The position numbers and the translations under genes are program-made. From contig CAXUEL010000093.1 of NCBI GenBank assembly GCA_964249915.1, forward strand, positions 1-11,962: a DNA stretch of 11,962 nt. The letters are read 5' to 3'. Shown here piece after piece: positions 1 to 6,258 of this stretch (the first letter of the stretch is position 1; each line of letters starts with the position of its first letter). Under the pieces are notes generated by a model, which worked only from the letters and a program-made list of their open reading frames with translations, ran no database searches and was not told the origin of the DNA. The stretch is from Lichenicola sp964249915 (GTDB lineage Bacteria > Pseudomonadota > Alphaproteobacteria > Acetobacterales > Acetobacteraceae).

Positions 1-437
1 CCGTCGGCGGCGCGCTGGCCTCGATCCCGGTGGCGCTGCTCGGGCGGGCATTCGGGCGGCGGGCGCTGCTGGCAGGGATCGCGCTGCTGGGGGTGGCGGT
101 GTGCGTGCCGCTGGTGCTGCCGAGGCCAGTGCCGGGCCTGTCGCTGATCGGGCTGCTGGGGGTGTTCGGGTGCGCGCAGTATCCGCTGTACGGGCTGTGC
201 GTGGGGATCGCCAACGCCCAGGCGCCGGGGCGGCCGGCGGCGCGGATCTCGACCGAGCTGCTGCTGCTGTTCGGGCTGGGGACGATCGCCGGGCCGCTGG
301 TGGCCGCGCCGCTGCTGGCACGGGGAACCAGCTGGATGTTCGGCTTCCTGGGCGCGCTGTTCGGGGTGATCGCGCTCGGGGCAGTGGCGACGCGGGTGGC
401 GGCGCGCGTCGGGGTCGTGCAGGAGGACGGGAACTGA
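1..437 (+). CDS. MFS transporter, C-terminal part (5' end outside window)
   Basis: The open frame enters from the left edge (first full codon at 3) and stops at TGA 435-437. The visible 144 or so residues are very hydrophobic, with four to five likely membrane helices separated by short basic loops (GRAFGRR, ARISTE). That is the pattern of the last third of a 12-helix major facilitator. The stretch around PLYGLCVGIANAQ, followed by a glycine-rich helix GLGTIAGPLVAAPLL, resembles the C-terminal half of YcaD-like MFS permeases. The substrate cannot be read from this part. An internal GTG at 30 is not a real start, because the coding frame continues upstream of it. The fold is fairly certain; the subfamily is a guess. 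Confidence 0.8.
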   Translation, partial: VGGALASIPVALLGRAFGRRALLAGIALLGVAVCVPLVLPRPVPGLSLIGLLGVFGCAQYPLYGLCVGIANAQAPGRPAARISTELLLLFGLGTIAGPLVAAPLLARGTSWMFGFLGALFGVIALGAVATRVAARVGVVQEDGN

Positions 438-477
438 GGCAGCGGTCGACGTCCATGGGCCCGGCCAGTGCTGCCTC
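436..477 (+). terminator. inverted repeat at the end of the MFS gene, possible terminator
   Basis: GAGGCAGC (436-443) overlaps the stop codon of the transporter and is perfectly complementary to GCTGCCTC (470-477), with a 26-base loop that is itself GC-rich. No T-run follows, so an intrinsic terminator is possible but not proven. The long loop makes this a weak call. Confidence 0.3.
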
Positions 478-632
478 GCCCGTCCGCTCGCCATGCTGTT
501 GAACGGGTTGATGACAGGCGAGCGGCGGCACGCGAAGGCGCCATGGCACGGGCTCAGCCCGAGTGGCACATGCTTCGGGGTGATGATCCGGGCTCAGGTT
601 GGATGTCCGCTCGTTGCCGGGTGGACATGCTG

Positions 633-764
633 TCATGTGCCGTCCGGATCGCGTTCTGTCCGAACACGGCGATGGAGTTCGACACCGCCAGCATGACGAC
701 AACCGTGACGATGGACGCGCGCTGAAGTGTCCGGACCTTCGTGCCGGGCCGGAAAGATCGACAT
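633..764 (-). CDS. short ORF behind a SigF-type promoter (43 codons), possibly a decayed secreted-protein gene
   Basis: The ATG at 764 follows a good GAGGA ribosome-binding site (spacing 9) and lies about 24 bases downstream of the -10 element of the motif at 788-813, so transcription and translation signals are both in place. The frame from this ATG gives 43 residues, mostly Arg/His-rich, that resemble nothing I know. A neighbouring frame, open from just after the stop at 845 down to 554, encodes a hydrophobic stretch reading roughly ASIVTVVVMLAVSNSIAVFG, which looks like a signal peptide or membrane helix but lacks its own start. A single frameshift near 730-740 would join the good start to that helix. 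I infer either a very short real gene or a frameshifted remnant of a small exported protein. The function is unknown. Confidence 0.3.
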   Translation of the reverse strand: MSIFPARHEGPDTSARVHRHGCRHAGGVELHRRVRTERDPDGT

Positions 765-787
765 CGTTGCAGGTCCTCGGTGCCATG

Positions 788-813
788 TTCGCCGGCGCCA
801 TCGTTTTGGTTAC
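788..813 (-). promoter_or_regulatory. SigF-type (ECF16) promoter, perfect match
   Basis: On the minus strand GTAACC (813-808) and CGAA (791-788) are separated by exactly 16 bases. This equals the consensus I recall for Caulobacter SigF targets (GTAACC-N16-CGAA). It lies between the dead oxidoreductase (which ends at 845) and a short ORF with a good ribosome-binding site at 764, and it points toward that ORF. Ten fixed bases at fixed spacing should occur about 0.02 times by chance in both strands of this window; two occur. The sigma factor that would read it is encoded about 600 bases away. Confidence 0.7.
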
Positions 814-844
814 AGGCACCTTGCGCACGCGCGAGGCCGGCGGC

Positions 845-1185
845 TCACGGTCCGCCGAACCAGTTGTAGCCCTGGTTCTTTCAGGAGCCGCCCGGGTTGC
901 GGTTGGTGAGAGTGATCGTCGCGATGTAGTCCGGGTTCTTGTCGCCGAGCTTGGTCGGCATGCGCAGCTTCGTCGGTGCGCCGTAGGCTGGGGAAGCGCT
1001 TGTCGCCGTGGTCCAGCGCCATGACCGCCTGCGGATGCAGCGCCGTCGCCGTGTCCATGCTGATGAAGCGGTCGTCGAAGCGCCTGAAGCCGACCTGGCG
1101 GGCGCGCAGGTCCGCACCGACCCGGAGCAGGAAGATCGAGAGCGGCATGCCACCAAGGCGGCAGCGGTTCAACGTGCCCGTCCGC
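845..1185 (-). pseudogene. C-terminal relic of a sulfite-oxidase-type molybdopterin oxidoreductase (MsrP/YedY-like)
   Basis: Two minus-strand frames together reproduce the last 110 or so residues of the intact oxidoreductase at 6255-7031. The first frame reads GADLRARQVGF and then MDTATALHPQ, against GADMRARYVAF and IDMATALHPQ in the intact gene. After a frameshift near 985-1000 the second frame reads KLRMPTKLGDKNPDYI (intact: RLRMSTKLGYKNPKWI), then TNRNPGG, an in-frame TGA at 881-883 and finally QGYNWFGGP before the natural stop at 845-847. The N-terminal two thirds, including the molybdenum-binding cysteine, are missing upstream of about 1185. The gene is therefore dead. Its ending is closer to the general family pattern than the intact copy is, so it was probably a separate paralogue and not a recent duplicate. 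Confidence 0.85.
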
Positions 1186-1383
1186 CTGGGCCGAACCGGT
1201 TCCCTGCGACAGCAGGCGTCGTGCCCGCGACACGGTGGATGCGGCCAGGCCGGCCGGTTGGGCGCGCCGAGGAGGTAACGGGCGGGAGGTGCCTGACCCG
1301 ATGCCGCTCTGGCGCTCGTGCCCGGTTCCCGAGCAATCTATCCTGCCGCGGCAGCGCGGCTCGCCGCCGGGCAGGCAGCATTG

Positions 1384-1926
1384 ATGGGGACTTGCGTGGC
1401 CGCACCTGACTGGGACGGGATGATGGCGGCAGCCCAGGCCGGCGACGCCGCCAGCTATCGGTCCCTGCTCGGCGAGGTGGGCCCCTGGCTCCGCCGCTAC
1501 TACCTCCGGCGGCTGCCGCCGGCGATGGTCGACGACGCGGTGCAGGACACGCTGCTTGCCGTGCACGAGAAGCGGCACACATACGACCCGGTCCGACCCT
1601 TTGGCGCCTGGCTGGGCGCGATCGCGCGCTACAAGTGGATCGACCGGTTGCGCGCCATGAAGTCCCATCCTACCGAGGAGCTGAGCGAGAACCTTGCCGT
1701 CCCCGACCACGAGGACGCGGTGTCCAGCGCAGTGTCGCTCGAACGCCTGCTGGAGGAGCTTAAGCCGGCCCAGGCGGAGGTCATCCGGCTCGTCAAGCTG
1801 CAGGGCCTCAGCGTCACGGAGGCGTCCCGGCGGACCGGCCAGACAATCTCGCTGGTGAAGGTCAACATCCATCGCGGTCTGGGCCGGCTGAGCGCGATGG
1901 TAGGGGAGCATACCGATGTCGAATGA
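1384..1926 (+). CDS. ECF RNA polymerase sigma factor, SigF/ECF16-like
   Basis: A 180-residue sigma-70 family protein of extracytoplasmic-function type. Region 2 covers about residues 20-92, with the helix DDAVQDTLLAVHEKRHTY and the core-binding/-10-recognising part FGAWLGAIARYKWIDRLR. Region 4 covers about 118-172 and has the helix-turn-helix LSVTEASRRTGQTISLVKVNIHRG. No region 3 is present, as expected for ECF factors. ATG 1384 is preferred; GTG 1396 is possible, and the longer frame back to 1318 would add an unconserved tail. The next gene overlaps by 11 bases and encodes an NrsF-type anti-sigma factor, which places this protein in the ECF16/SigF group, known in Caulobacter to respond to heavy metals and oxidative stress. 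It probably controls the operon at 5590-8247 through the motif at 5537-5562. Confidence 0.92.
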   Translation: MGTCVAAPDWDGMMAAAQAGDAASYRSLLGEVGPWLRRYYLRRLPPAMVDDAVQDTLLAVHEKRHTYDPVRPFGAWLGAIARYKWIDRLRAMKSHPTEELSENLAVPDHEDAVSSAVSLERLLEELKPAQAEVIRLVKLQGLSVTEASRRTGQTISLVKVNIHRGLGRLSAMVGEHTDVE

Positions 1927-2557
1927 CGTCCTGGTAGATCGTCTGACAGCGGACCTCAAGCCGGTGCGGCCGCGCACCAACCTGCGCGACGGGGTTCTCA
2001 TTGCCGGAGTCTGCCTCGTCGAGCTGGCGCTGTTCCTCCTGATAGGTGGCATGCGACCCGACATGGCGACCGCGATGCGCCAGCCGAGCTTCTGGTGGAA
2101 GCTGACCAGCCTGGGGCTGATCGCCACGGTTGGCTGCACCACGTCGGTCCTCTCGTTCCACCCGACAGGATTACCGCGCCAAGGTCTCCGCTGGGTGCTC
2201 GCGATGGTCGTCGTCTCCCTGGCGATCGGGTGGGGGCTCGACGCCGACCGCGCCGGCTGGGTCTCGCTTGGTGCCCGGCTCGACTGGAGGCAAGGCGTGC
2301 AGTGCCTTTACAAGATGCTGCTGCTGGCGCTGCCGGCCGTGATGGGGCTGGCAATGCTCATGCATCGCGGCGCACCGACCGACCGGCGCGGCACCGCCTG
2401 GAGCGTCGGGATCGCTGCGGCAGCCTGGGGAGCGTTCGTGTTCGTGTTCGCCTGTCCGTCGGACGACCCGGTCTACGTCGCCTTCTGGTACACGCTCGCC
2501 TGTCTATCCATAGCTGCGTCCTCGCGTCTGCTGCTGCCGGTGCTGACCTACTGGTAG
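1916..2557 (+). CDS. nrsF: NrsF-type (DUF1109) membrane anti-sigma factor
   Basis: A 213-residue integral membrane protein with six likely helices: about residues 28-46, 62-82, 92-108, 125-147, 158-178 and 185-205. Its start, DVLVDRLTADLKPVRP, and its C-terminal CPSDDPVYVAFWYTLAC segment are typical of the DUF1109/NrsF family, whose members hold an ECF16 sigma factor inactive at the inner membrane. In Caulobacter NrsF, conserved cysteines are reported to sense metal; here candidates are Cys131 (QCLYK) and Cys182 (FACPSDD), besides Cys68. The ATG lies inside the end of the sigma gene (11-base overlap) behind AGGGGAG at 1902-1908, so the pair is translationally coupled. Sigma and anti-sigma in fixed 1:1 supply is the usual arrangement. 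The family call is strong; the signal sensed here is inferred. Confidence 0.88.
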   Translation: MSNDVLVDRLTADLKPVRPRTNLRDGVLIAGVCLVELALFLLIGGMRPDMATAMRQPSFWWKLTSLGLIATVGCTTSVLSFHPTGLPRQGLRWVLAMVVVSLAIGWGLDADRAGWVSLGARLDWRQGVQCLYKMLLLALPAVMGLAMLMHRGAPTDRRGTAWSVGIAAAAWGAFVFVFACPSDDPVYVAFWYTLACLSIAASSRLLLPVLTYW

Positions 2558-2677
2558 AGCGATGGGGCAGGGAGCTCATCGATCGCCTCGTTCGGTTCGG
2601 TGTCGCCGGGGTCCGGACTACTGGAGGCAGGCGCCGCCCCCGTGCGGCATCGACCGCGCCGGCAGGCGCATCAACTC

Positions 2678-2723
2678 TTCCGCCGTCCACGATGTCATCC
2701 GGATGCTGTCCCGGACGGCGGAA
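2678..2723. repeat. nested inverted repeat between nrsF and the AraC-type gene
   Basis: TTCCGCCGTCC (2678-2688) is the exact reverse complement of GGACGGCGGAA (2713-2723). The 24-base loop contains a further perfect 10-base palindrome, CATCCGGATG (2696-2705). No T-run follows on either strand, so this is either a Rho-independent-like structure without a tail, an mRNA processing stem, or an operator. It ends 43 bases before the start codon of the AraC-type gene, which fits autoregulation of that gene. Confidence 0.5.
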
Positions 2724-2766
2724 ACCGTTATGAGGAGCCAGTGCCACGTCTCGGGAGCTCCAGTCG

Positions 2767-3693
2767 ATGACGACCGCCGCGCGATCAGCCCCGGTTGTGG
2801 CTGCTGTGCGATGGCATGAACAGCTTGCGACACCGTTCCAGCACGGTCTGCTCGACCCGTCTGGTCAGGTGGCGGTCGTCCGCTATCGTGACATCGATCA
2901 TCGGATCAATCAGCCACCGCTTTTGGAGAACGTCCTGTCGATCCACCTGGGCGGCCCCAAGCGGGTGACACGATGGATGGGTCGCCACCGCAGCGTCCAT
3001 GACGCCGCGCTGAACTCCCTCACCATGATGCCCGCAGCTCAATCCTATCGTTGGAGCACCGAAGGGCCGATCGATTTTGCTCACATCGTGATCGGGCAGG
3101 GTCTGCTCAGTCAGGTGGCCATAGAGGAACACGACCGGCATCCTTTCGACCTTGCCCTGCGCGACGGCGTGGGTCTCGTCGACACGCTGATGGCCACGTT
3201 CTTCACTGCCCTGCTTGACGATCTCGATCGCCCCTCCACAGGCCGATTGTATCGCCAGAGTCTCCTGACCGCCTTGAGTTACCGTTTGGTTCGCGACTAC
3301 TCGACGATTGCCTCGTCGACCCGGCAGCGCCTTCGGGAAGGCGCCTGGGGAGCTCCCAGGCGCGGCGGAATGGCGGGCTGGCAGTTGCGTCGCGTGATCG
3401 ATTTCATGCACACCCACATGGCCGACGACATCCAGCTGATGGAGCTCATAGCCCTGACGGGTCTGAGTCGCGCCCAGTTCTTCCGGGCGTTTGCTCAATC
3501 TACCGGCTCCAGCCCGTACGGTTTCTTGACCGAGCTCCGGATCCGGAAGGCGGCGACGCTGCTCAAGTCCACGCGGCTGCCGTTGAGTTCCGTTGCTGCC
3601 CGTGTCGGCCTGGCGCAGGCGCAGCTCTACACCGTGTTTCGTCGCAGGATGGGCCTGTCTCCGTCGGCGTATCGACGATCAGTTGGTGCATAG
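2767..3693 (+). CDS. AraC-family transcriptional regulator
   Basis: A 308-residue regulator. The C-terminal 100 residues form the AraC DNA-binding domain with two helix-turn-helix units: about 218-240 (LMELIALTGLSRAQFFRAF) and about 268-290 (LSSVAARVGLAQAQLYTVFRRR), closed by the usual GLSPSAYRR. Residues 1-190 are a cupin-like sensor half, of which only the general pattern (LSIHLGGP, HIVIGQGLL) is visible. GGGAG at 2753-2757, nine bases before ATG 2767, supports the start. An inverted repeat at 2678-2723 sits just upstream and may be its operator. The ligand and targets are not evident. No metabolic gene follows directly, so it may control something outside the window or act at the hairpin-rich leader of the radical SAM gene. 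Confidence 0.9.
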   Translation: MTTAARSAPVVAAVRWHEQLATPFQHGLLDPSGQVAVVRYRDIDHRINQPPLLENVLSIHLGGPKRVTRWMGRHRSVHDAALNSLTMMPAAQSYRWSTEGPIDFAHIVIGQGLLSQVAIEEHDRHPFDLALRDGVGLVDTLMATFFTALLDDLDRPSTGRLYRQSLLTALSYRLVRDYSTIASSTRQRLREGAWGAPRRGGMAGWQLRRVIDFMHTHMADDIQLMELIALTGLSRAQFFRAFAQSTGSSPYGFLTELRIRKAATLLKSTRLPLSSVAARVGLAQAQLYTVFRRRMGLSPSAYRRSVGA

Positions 3694-4336
3694 CCTCTGG
3701 GACGGCTCGACCCGACGACCGGCGCCGCCGCTTGCCGAACAACATGATGATCCAGTTCCGGTTTCTGGCAAGGCAGGCGGTGGCTTGTCCTCGCCTGACG
3801 GCCCGTAAGCAGGCAACACCGGCAGCCTGTTTATGAGACCGAGATCGCGATCGGCGACTATGGCGGTGAACAAGGAAATGTTTGCCGGTTCCGCCTGATT
3901 AGGGAGGTGTATGGTCGCAACGGTGGATACGGGTTGCATGGCCTGTCGCCCAGGACAGCCCTGCGTCGTCGGGGTTTTGTTTGTTTGCCTGGCTGGAGGG
4001 TTGATGCGTCCCGATGATCGACGAGCTACGGGATTCTACCGGGAAGGCTGGCCAGGCGGTGGTCAGCGCAGATCATGACGGACACCTGCTGTCTTGGCCG
4101 GTTCGCATCCCTGCATCGCAGATGCTGCCAGGGCAGGTGGCGCTTGGACGTTCTCCTGAGCCTTGGCTGACGTCGGCGTATCCGCCTGAGCCGACCTTCA
4201 AGGCTTCAGGCGGATCGGTCGGTGTCCGGGATCAGCTTGCCTCCGCGAGGCGGGTGGTCTGGGTGCGTTGATCCGATGCCGACAGGCATCCTCCCCTGGC
4301 TGTCCCGGACCCACCCACCTTTGCAAGGAGAAGCTG
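3694..4336. other. 643-base stretch without a convincing gene
   Basis: I examined both strands. Open frames exist (minus strand 3679-3939, plus strand 4014-4271), but neither has a good ribosome-binding site or any family pattern. A plus-strand stretch around 3835-3960 reads plausibly (EIAIGDYGGEQGNVCRFRLIRE) but has no start, and may be a worn gene fragment I cannot name. The right third, 4180-4290, is rich in hairpins and is listed separately. Confidence 0.5.
4180..4290 (+). ncRNA. structured leader candidate upstream of the radical SAM gene
   Basis: Three hairpins follow one another. ATCCGCCTGA (4180-4189) pairs perfectly with TCAGGCGGAT (4206-4215) and can be extended inward by GCC/GGC. 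GCCTC-CGC-GAGGC lies at 4239-4251 and is enclosed by GATCA (4230-4234) pairing with TGATC (4269-4273). GATGCC-GACA-GGCATC is a perfect stem at 4275-4290. The radical SAM gene's AAGGAG site comes 35 bases later. I match it to no known riboswitch class. It could be a cis-acting leader RNA, or the first stem could be a terminator for something upstream. Confidence 0.35.
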
Positions 4337-5398
4337 ATGACCGTTGCTCTGGCCGCTGCTGCCATCGACCCGCGGCGCTACTTCGAGCAGGTGGCGCCGG
4401 AACGCGCCCCGGACGCGGTGTCGCCGCCGGTGTGCCTGTATCTGGAGGTCACCAACCGCTGCAACCTGCTGTGCGAAACCTGTCCGCGCACCTTCGAGGC
4501 GCTGGAGCCGCCGGCCGACATGGACTGGGCGCTGTTCACCCGCATCGTCGACCAGGTGCCGAACCTCCAGCGCGCGGTGCTGCACGGGGTGGGCGAGCCG
4601 ATGCTGGTGCGCGAGCTGCCGCGCATGGTGCGCCACCTCAAGGAGCGCGGCGTCTACGTGCTGTTCAACACCAACGGCACCCTGCTCAGGCCGTCGCGGT
4701 TCGCCGAGTATGTCGCCACCGGGCTGGACGAGATGCGGGTGTCGCTGGACGCCGCCGACGCCCGCACCTACGCGCAGGTGCGCGGCAAGGACTTCTTCGA
4801 CCGCATCGTGCGCGACGTGCGGCTGTTCACCGACTTCCAGCGCGCGACGGGTGCTGCCACGCCGCGCGTGTCGCTGTGGCTGACCGGTCTCAAGGAGACG
4901 GTGGGGCAGCTGCCCGACTTCGTGCGCCTGGCGGCCGCCATGGGGGTGGGCGCGGTGCACCTGCAGCGCCTGGTGTTCGACGAGCAGGGCTTCGGCATGG
5001 CGCGCGCCGACAACTCGCTGTTCGAGCGGACCCGGGCGGAAGAACAGGCGGCGATCGCGGCGGCCGAGGCGGTGGGACGCGAGCTCGGCGTCACCCTGGA
5101 CGCGTCGGGCGCCACCGAGCCGGGGATGAGCCTGAAGCGCGGCGAGGGCGAGCAGCCCTGGTCGAGCTGCCGCCGCCCGTGGTCGCTGATGTATTTCACC
5201 GCGCACGGCCGGGCGCTGCCGTGCTGCATCGCGCCGTTCTCGGCCCGCGGCTACGCCAACTACACGCTGGGCGACGCCACCCAGCAGAGCCTGCGCGAGA
5301 TCTGGAACGGCGACGCCTACCGCGACTTCCGTGCCGGGCTGCTGGGCGAGGCGCCGCCCGCCCCCTGCCAGGGCTGCGGCCTGCGCTGGAGCCTGTGA
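4337..5398 (+). CDS. radical SAM / SPASM-domain protein
   Basis: A 353-residue radical S-adenosylmethionine enzyme. The 4Fe-4S site CNLLCETC (Cys42, Cys46, Cys49) follows the first strand YLEVTNR, and the SAM-binding surroundings GVGEPML and FNTNGT are present. A C-terminal cysteine set (Cys278, Cys296-297, Cys344, Cys347, with the LREIWNG pattern between) is a compact SPASM domain that would bind an extra cluster. AAGGAG at 4325-4330 fixes the ATG at 4337; the frame is open further upstream but has no better start. The stop overlaps the GTG of a glycosyltransferase 2 gene (GTGA), so the two were co-translated, suggesting a role in making or modifying a glycan or glycoconjugate. That partner is now broken (see 5395-5583). 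The substrate is unknown. Proteins of this shape include peptide-modifying enzymes and sugar-alcohol dehydrogenases, but no precursor peptide gene is nearby. Confidence 0.85.
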   Translation: MTVALAAAAIDPRRYFEQVAPERAPDAVSPPVCLYLEVTNRCNLLCETCPRTFEALEPPADMDWALFTRIVDQVPNLQRAVLHGVGEPMLVRELPRMVRHLKERGVYVLFNTNGTLLRPSRFAEYVATGLDEMRVSLDAADARTYAQVRGKDFFDRIVRDVRLFTDFQRATGAATPRVSLWLTGLKETVGQLPDFVRLAAAMGVGAVHLQRLVFDEQGFGMARADNSLFERTRAEEQAAIAAAEAVGRELGVTLDASGATEPGMSLKRGEGEQPWSSCRRPWSLMYFTAHGRALPCCIAPFSARGYANYTLGDATQQSLREIWNGDAYRDFRAGLLGEAPPAPCQGCGLRWSL

Positions 5399-5452
5399 CG
5401 GTGCCGGTGCCGGTGCCGGTGCCTGCGACGGTGCCGGTGCCTGCGACGGTGA
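5398..5452 (+). repeat. short tandem repeat, GGTGCC / CTGCGACGGT units
   Basis: Successive GGTGCC hexamers (four in a row) are followed by two copies of a longer unit containing CTGCGACGGT. It lies in the start of the glycosyltransferase fragment and encodes Val-Pro and Ala-Thr pairs. It is probably a slippage-expanded linker. Confidence 0.7.
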
Positions 5453-5536
5453 CGGCAGCCGCCGCGCCCCGCGTCGCCGCCGTCATCCCAGCCTGGAACG
5501 AGGAGGGCTGCCGTGAGGTGGGAGCGTGCCGGGGAT

Positions 5537-5562
5537 GTAACCTATCCGAGGCCTCCTGCGAA
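5537..5562 (+). promoter_or_regulatory. SigF-type (ECF16) promoter for the oxidoreductase operon, perfect match
   Basis: GTAACC (5537-5542), exactly 16 bases, then CGAA (5559-5562), which equals the Caulobacter SigF consensus as I recall it. Transcription would start near 5570, about 20 bases before the ATG of the cytochrome gene at 5590, giving a very short leader. The window's own ECF16-type sigma factor (1384-1926) is the obvious reader. The element sits inside the dead end of the glycosyltransferase frame, so the operon brought its promoter with it. Confidence 0.8.
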
Positions 5563-5589
5563 GGCTTCCCAGCATGCGAGTAGGGCACG

Positions 5590-6258
5590 ATGGATAGAAC
5601 TGCGTCGGCAACCACAAGGCGTCGCGGCCGTCGGCTGCACCCGGTCCCGGTCAGGATCATGCATTGGACCAACGCGGCTGCCATGCTGGTCATGATCACC
5701 TCCGGCTGGGGCATCTACGACGACGACGTGGTGGTGCGCGGGCTGCACTTCCCGCAGGCGCTCAGGCTGGGCGAGTGGGCGGCGCCGTCGCTGAACTGGC
5801 ACTTCGCCGGCATGTGGCTGCTGGTGCTGAACGGGCTGGCCTATCTGGGCTACGGCTTCGTCACCGGCCGCCTGCGGGAGCGGCTGCTGCCGATCCGCAT
5901 TCCTGATCTCCTCAGGACGGTGCGCGACACGCTGCACCTCAGGATCGCCCACGAGGACCTGACCACCTACAACGCGGTGCAGAAGGTGCTCTACGTGGTG
6001 GTCATCCTGGCCGGCGCCTCGCAGGTGGTGACCGGGCTGGCGATCTGGAAGCCGATCCAGTTCTCCGGACTGGTGTCGCTGCTGGGCGGCTTCCAGGGCG
6101 CGCGGATCGTCCACTTCCTTGGCATGAGCGTGATCGTCGGCTTCCTGCTCGTGCACGTGCTGCTGTCGCTGCTGGTGCCGCAGACGCTATGGGCGATGCT
6201 CGCTGGCGGCCCCAGGGTCGGGCCGTCCGGGCACGGCGAGCCGGCGGCCCCTCCATGA
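5590..6258 (+). CDS. cytochrome b561-type membrane protein, probable electron partner of the Mo-oxidoreductase
   Basis: A 222-residue membrane protein with four likely helices at about residues 27-44, 72-92, 132-153 and 172-198. It begins HPVPVRIMHWTNAAAML, the usual opening of Ni/Fe-hydrogenase-type and formate-dehydrogenase-type cytochrome b subunits. Candidate heme ligands are His25, His71, His175 and His189, two of them in the last helix pair as in the family. Such subunits pass electrons between the quinone pool and a periplasmic partner. The stop overlaps the ATG of the Mo-enzyme (ATGA), so the two are made together; it occupies the place that MsrQ holds beside MsrP in other bacteria, but it is a different family. 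The ribosome-binding site is weak (AGTAGGG close to the ATG). It is the first gene behind the SigF-type promoter. Confidence 0.88.
   Translation: MDRTASATTRRRGRRLHPVPVRIMHWTNAAAMLVMITSGWGIYDDDVVVRGLHFPQALRLGEWAAPSLNWHFAGMWLLVLNGLAYLGYGFVTGRLRERLLPIRIPDLLRTVRDTLHLRIAHEDLTTYNAVQKVLYVVVILAGASQVVTGLAIWKPIQFSGLVSLLGGFQGARIVHFLGMSVIVGFLLVHVLLSLLVPQTLWAMLAGGPRVGPSGHGEPAAPP

Larger units (their letters stand above)
5395..5583 (+). pseudogene. truncated glycosyltransferase family 2, N-terminal fragment
   Basis: GTG 5395 overlaps the stop of the radical SAM gene. The frame encodes a Val-Pro/Ala-Thr repeat of about 20 residues, then APRVAAVIPAWNEEG, the unmistakable first beta strand and loop of a GT-A fold family 2 glycosyltransferase (the nucleotide-sugar binding start). 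After roughly codon 40 (about 5515) similarity stops. The remaining 20 or so residues, up to TAG 5581-5583, are Cys-rich noise that overlaps the SigF-type promoter at 5537-5562. A normal family member has 230 or more residues, so at least 80 percent of the gene is gone. The rest is not in this window. I infer a deletion or insertion junction at about 5510-5530. Confidence 0.75.

Noticed and set aside
1275..1302. GTAACG followed by CGAT upstream of the sigma gene, possible autoregulatory promoter
   Set aside because: One mismatch in each half and 18 instead of 16 bases between them; too weak beside two perfect matches, though autoregulation is usual for this group.
3679..3939. 86-codon minus-strand frame after the AraC-type gene
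   Set aside because: No ribosome-binding site, overlaps the AraC-type 3' end, and no recognisable motif.
4232..5206. 324-codon open frame on the minus strand, and long plus-strand frame 4222-5394
   Set aside because: Both are shadows of the radical SAM gene caused by high GC. Only the last part of the plus frame, from 5395, is meaningful (glycosyltransferase fragment).
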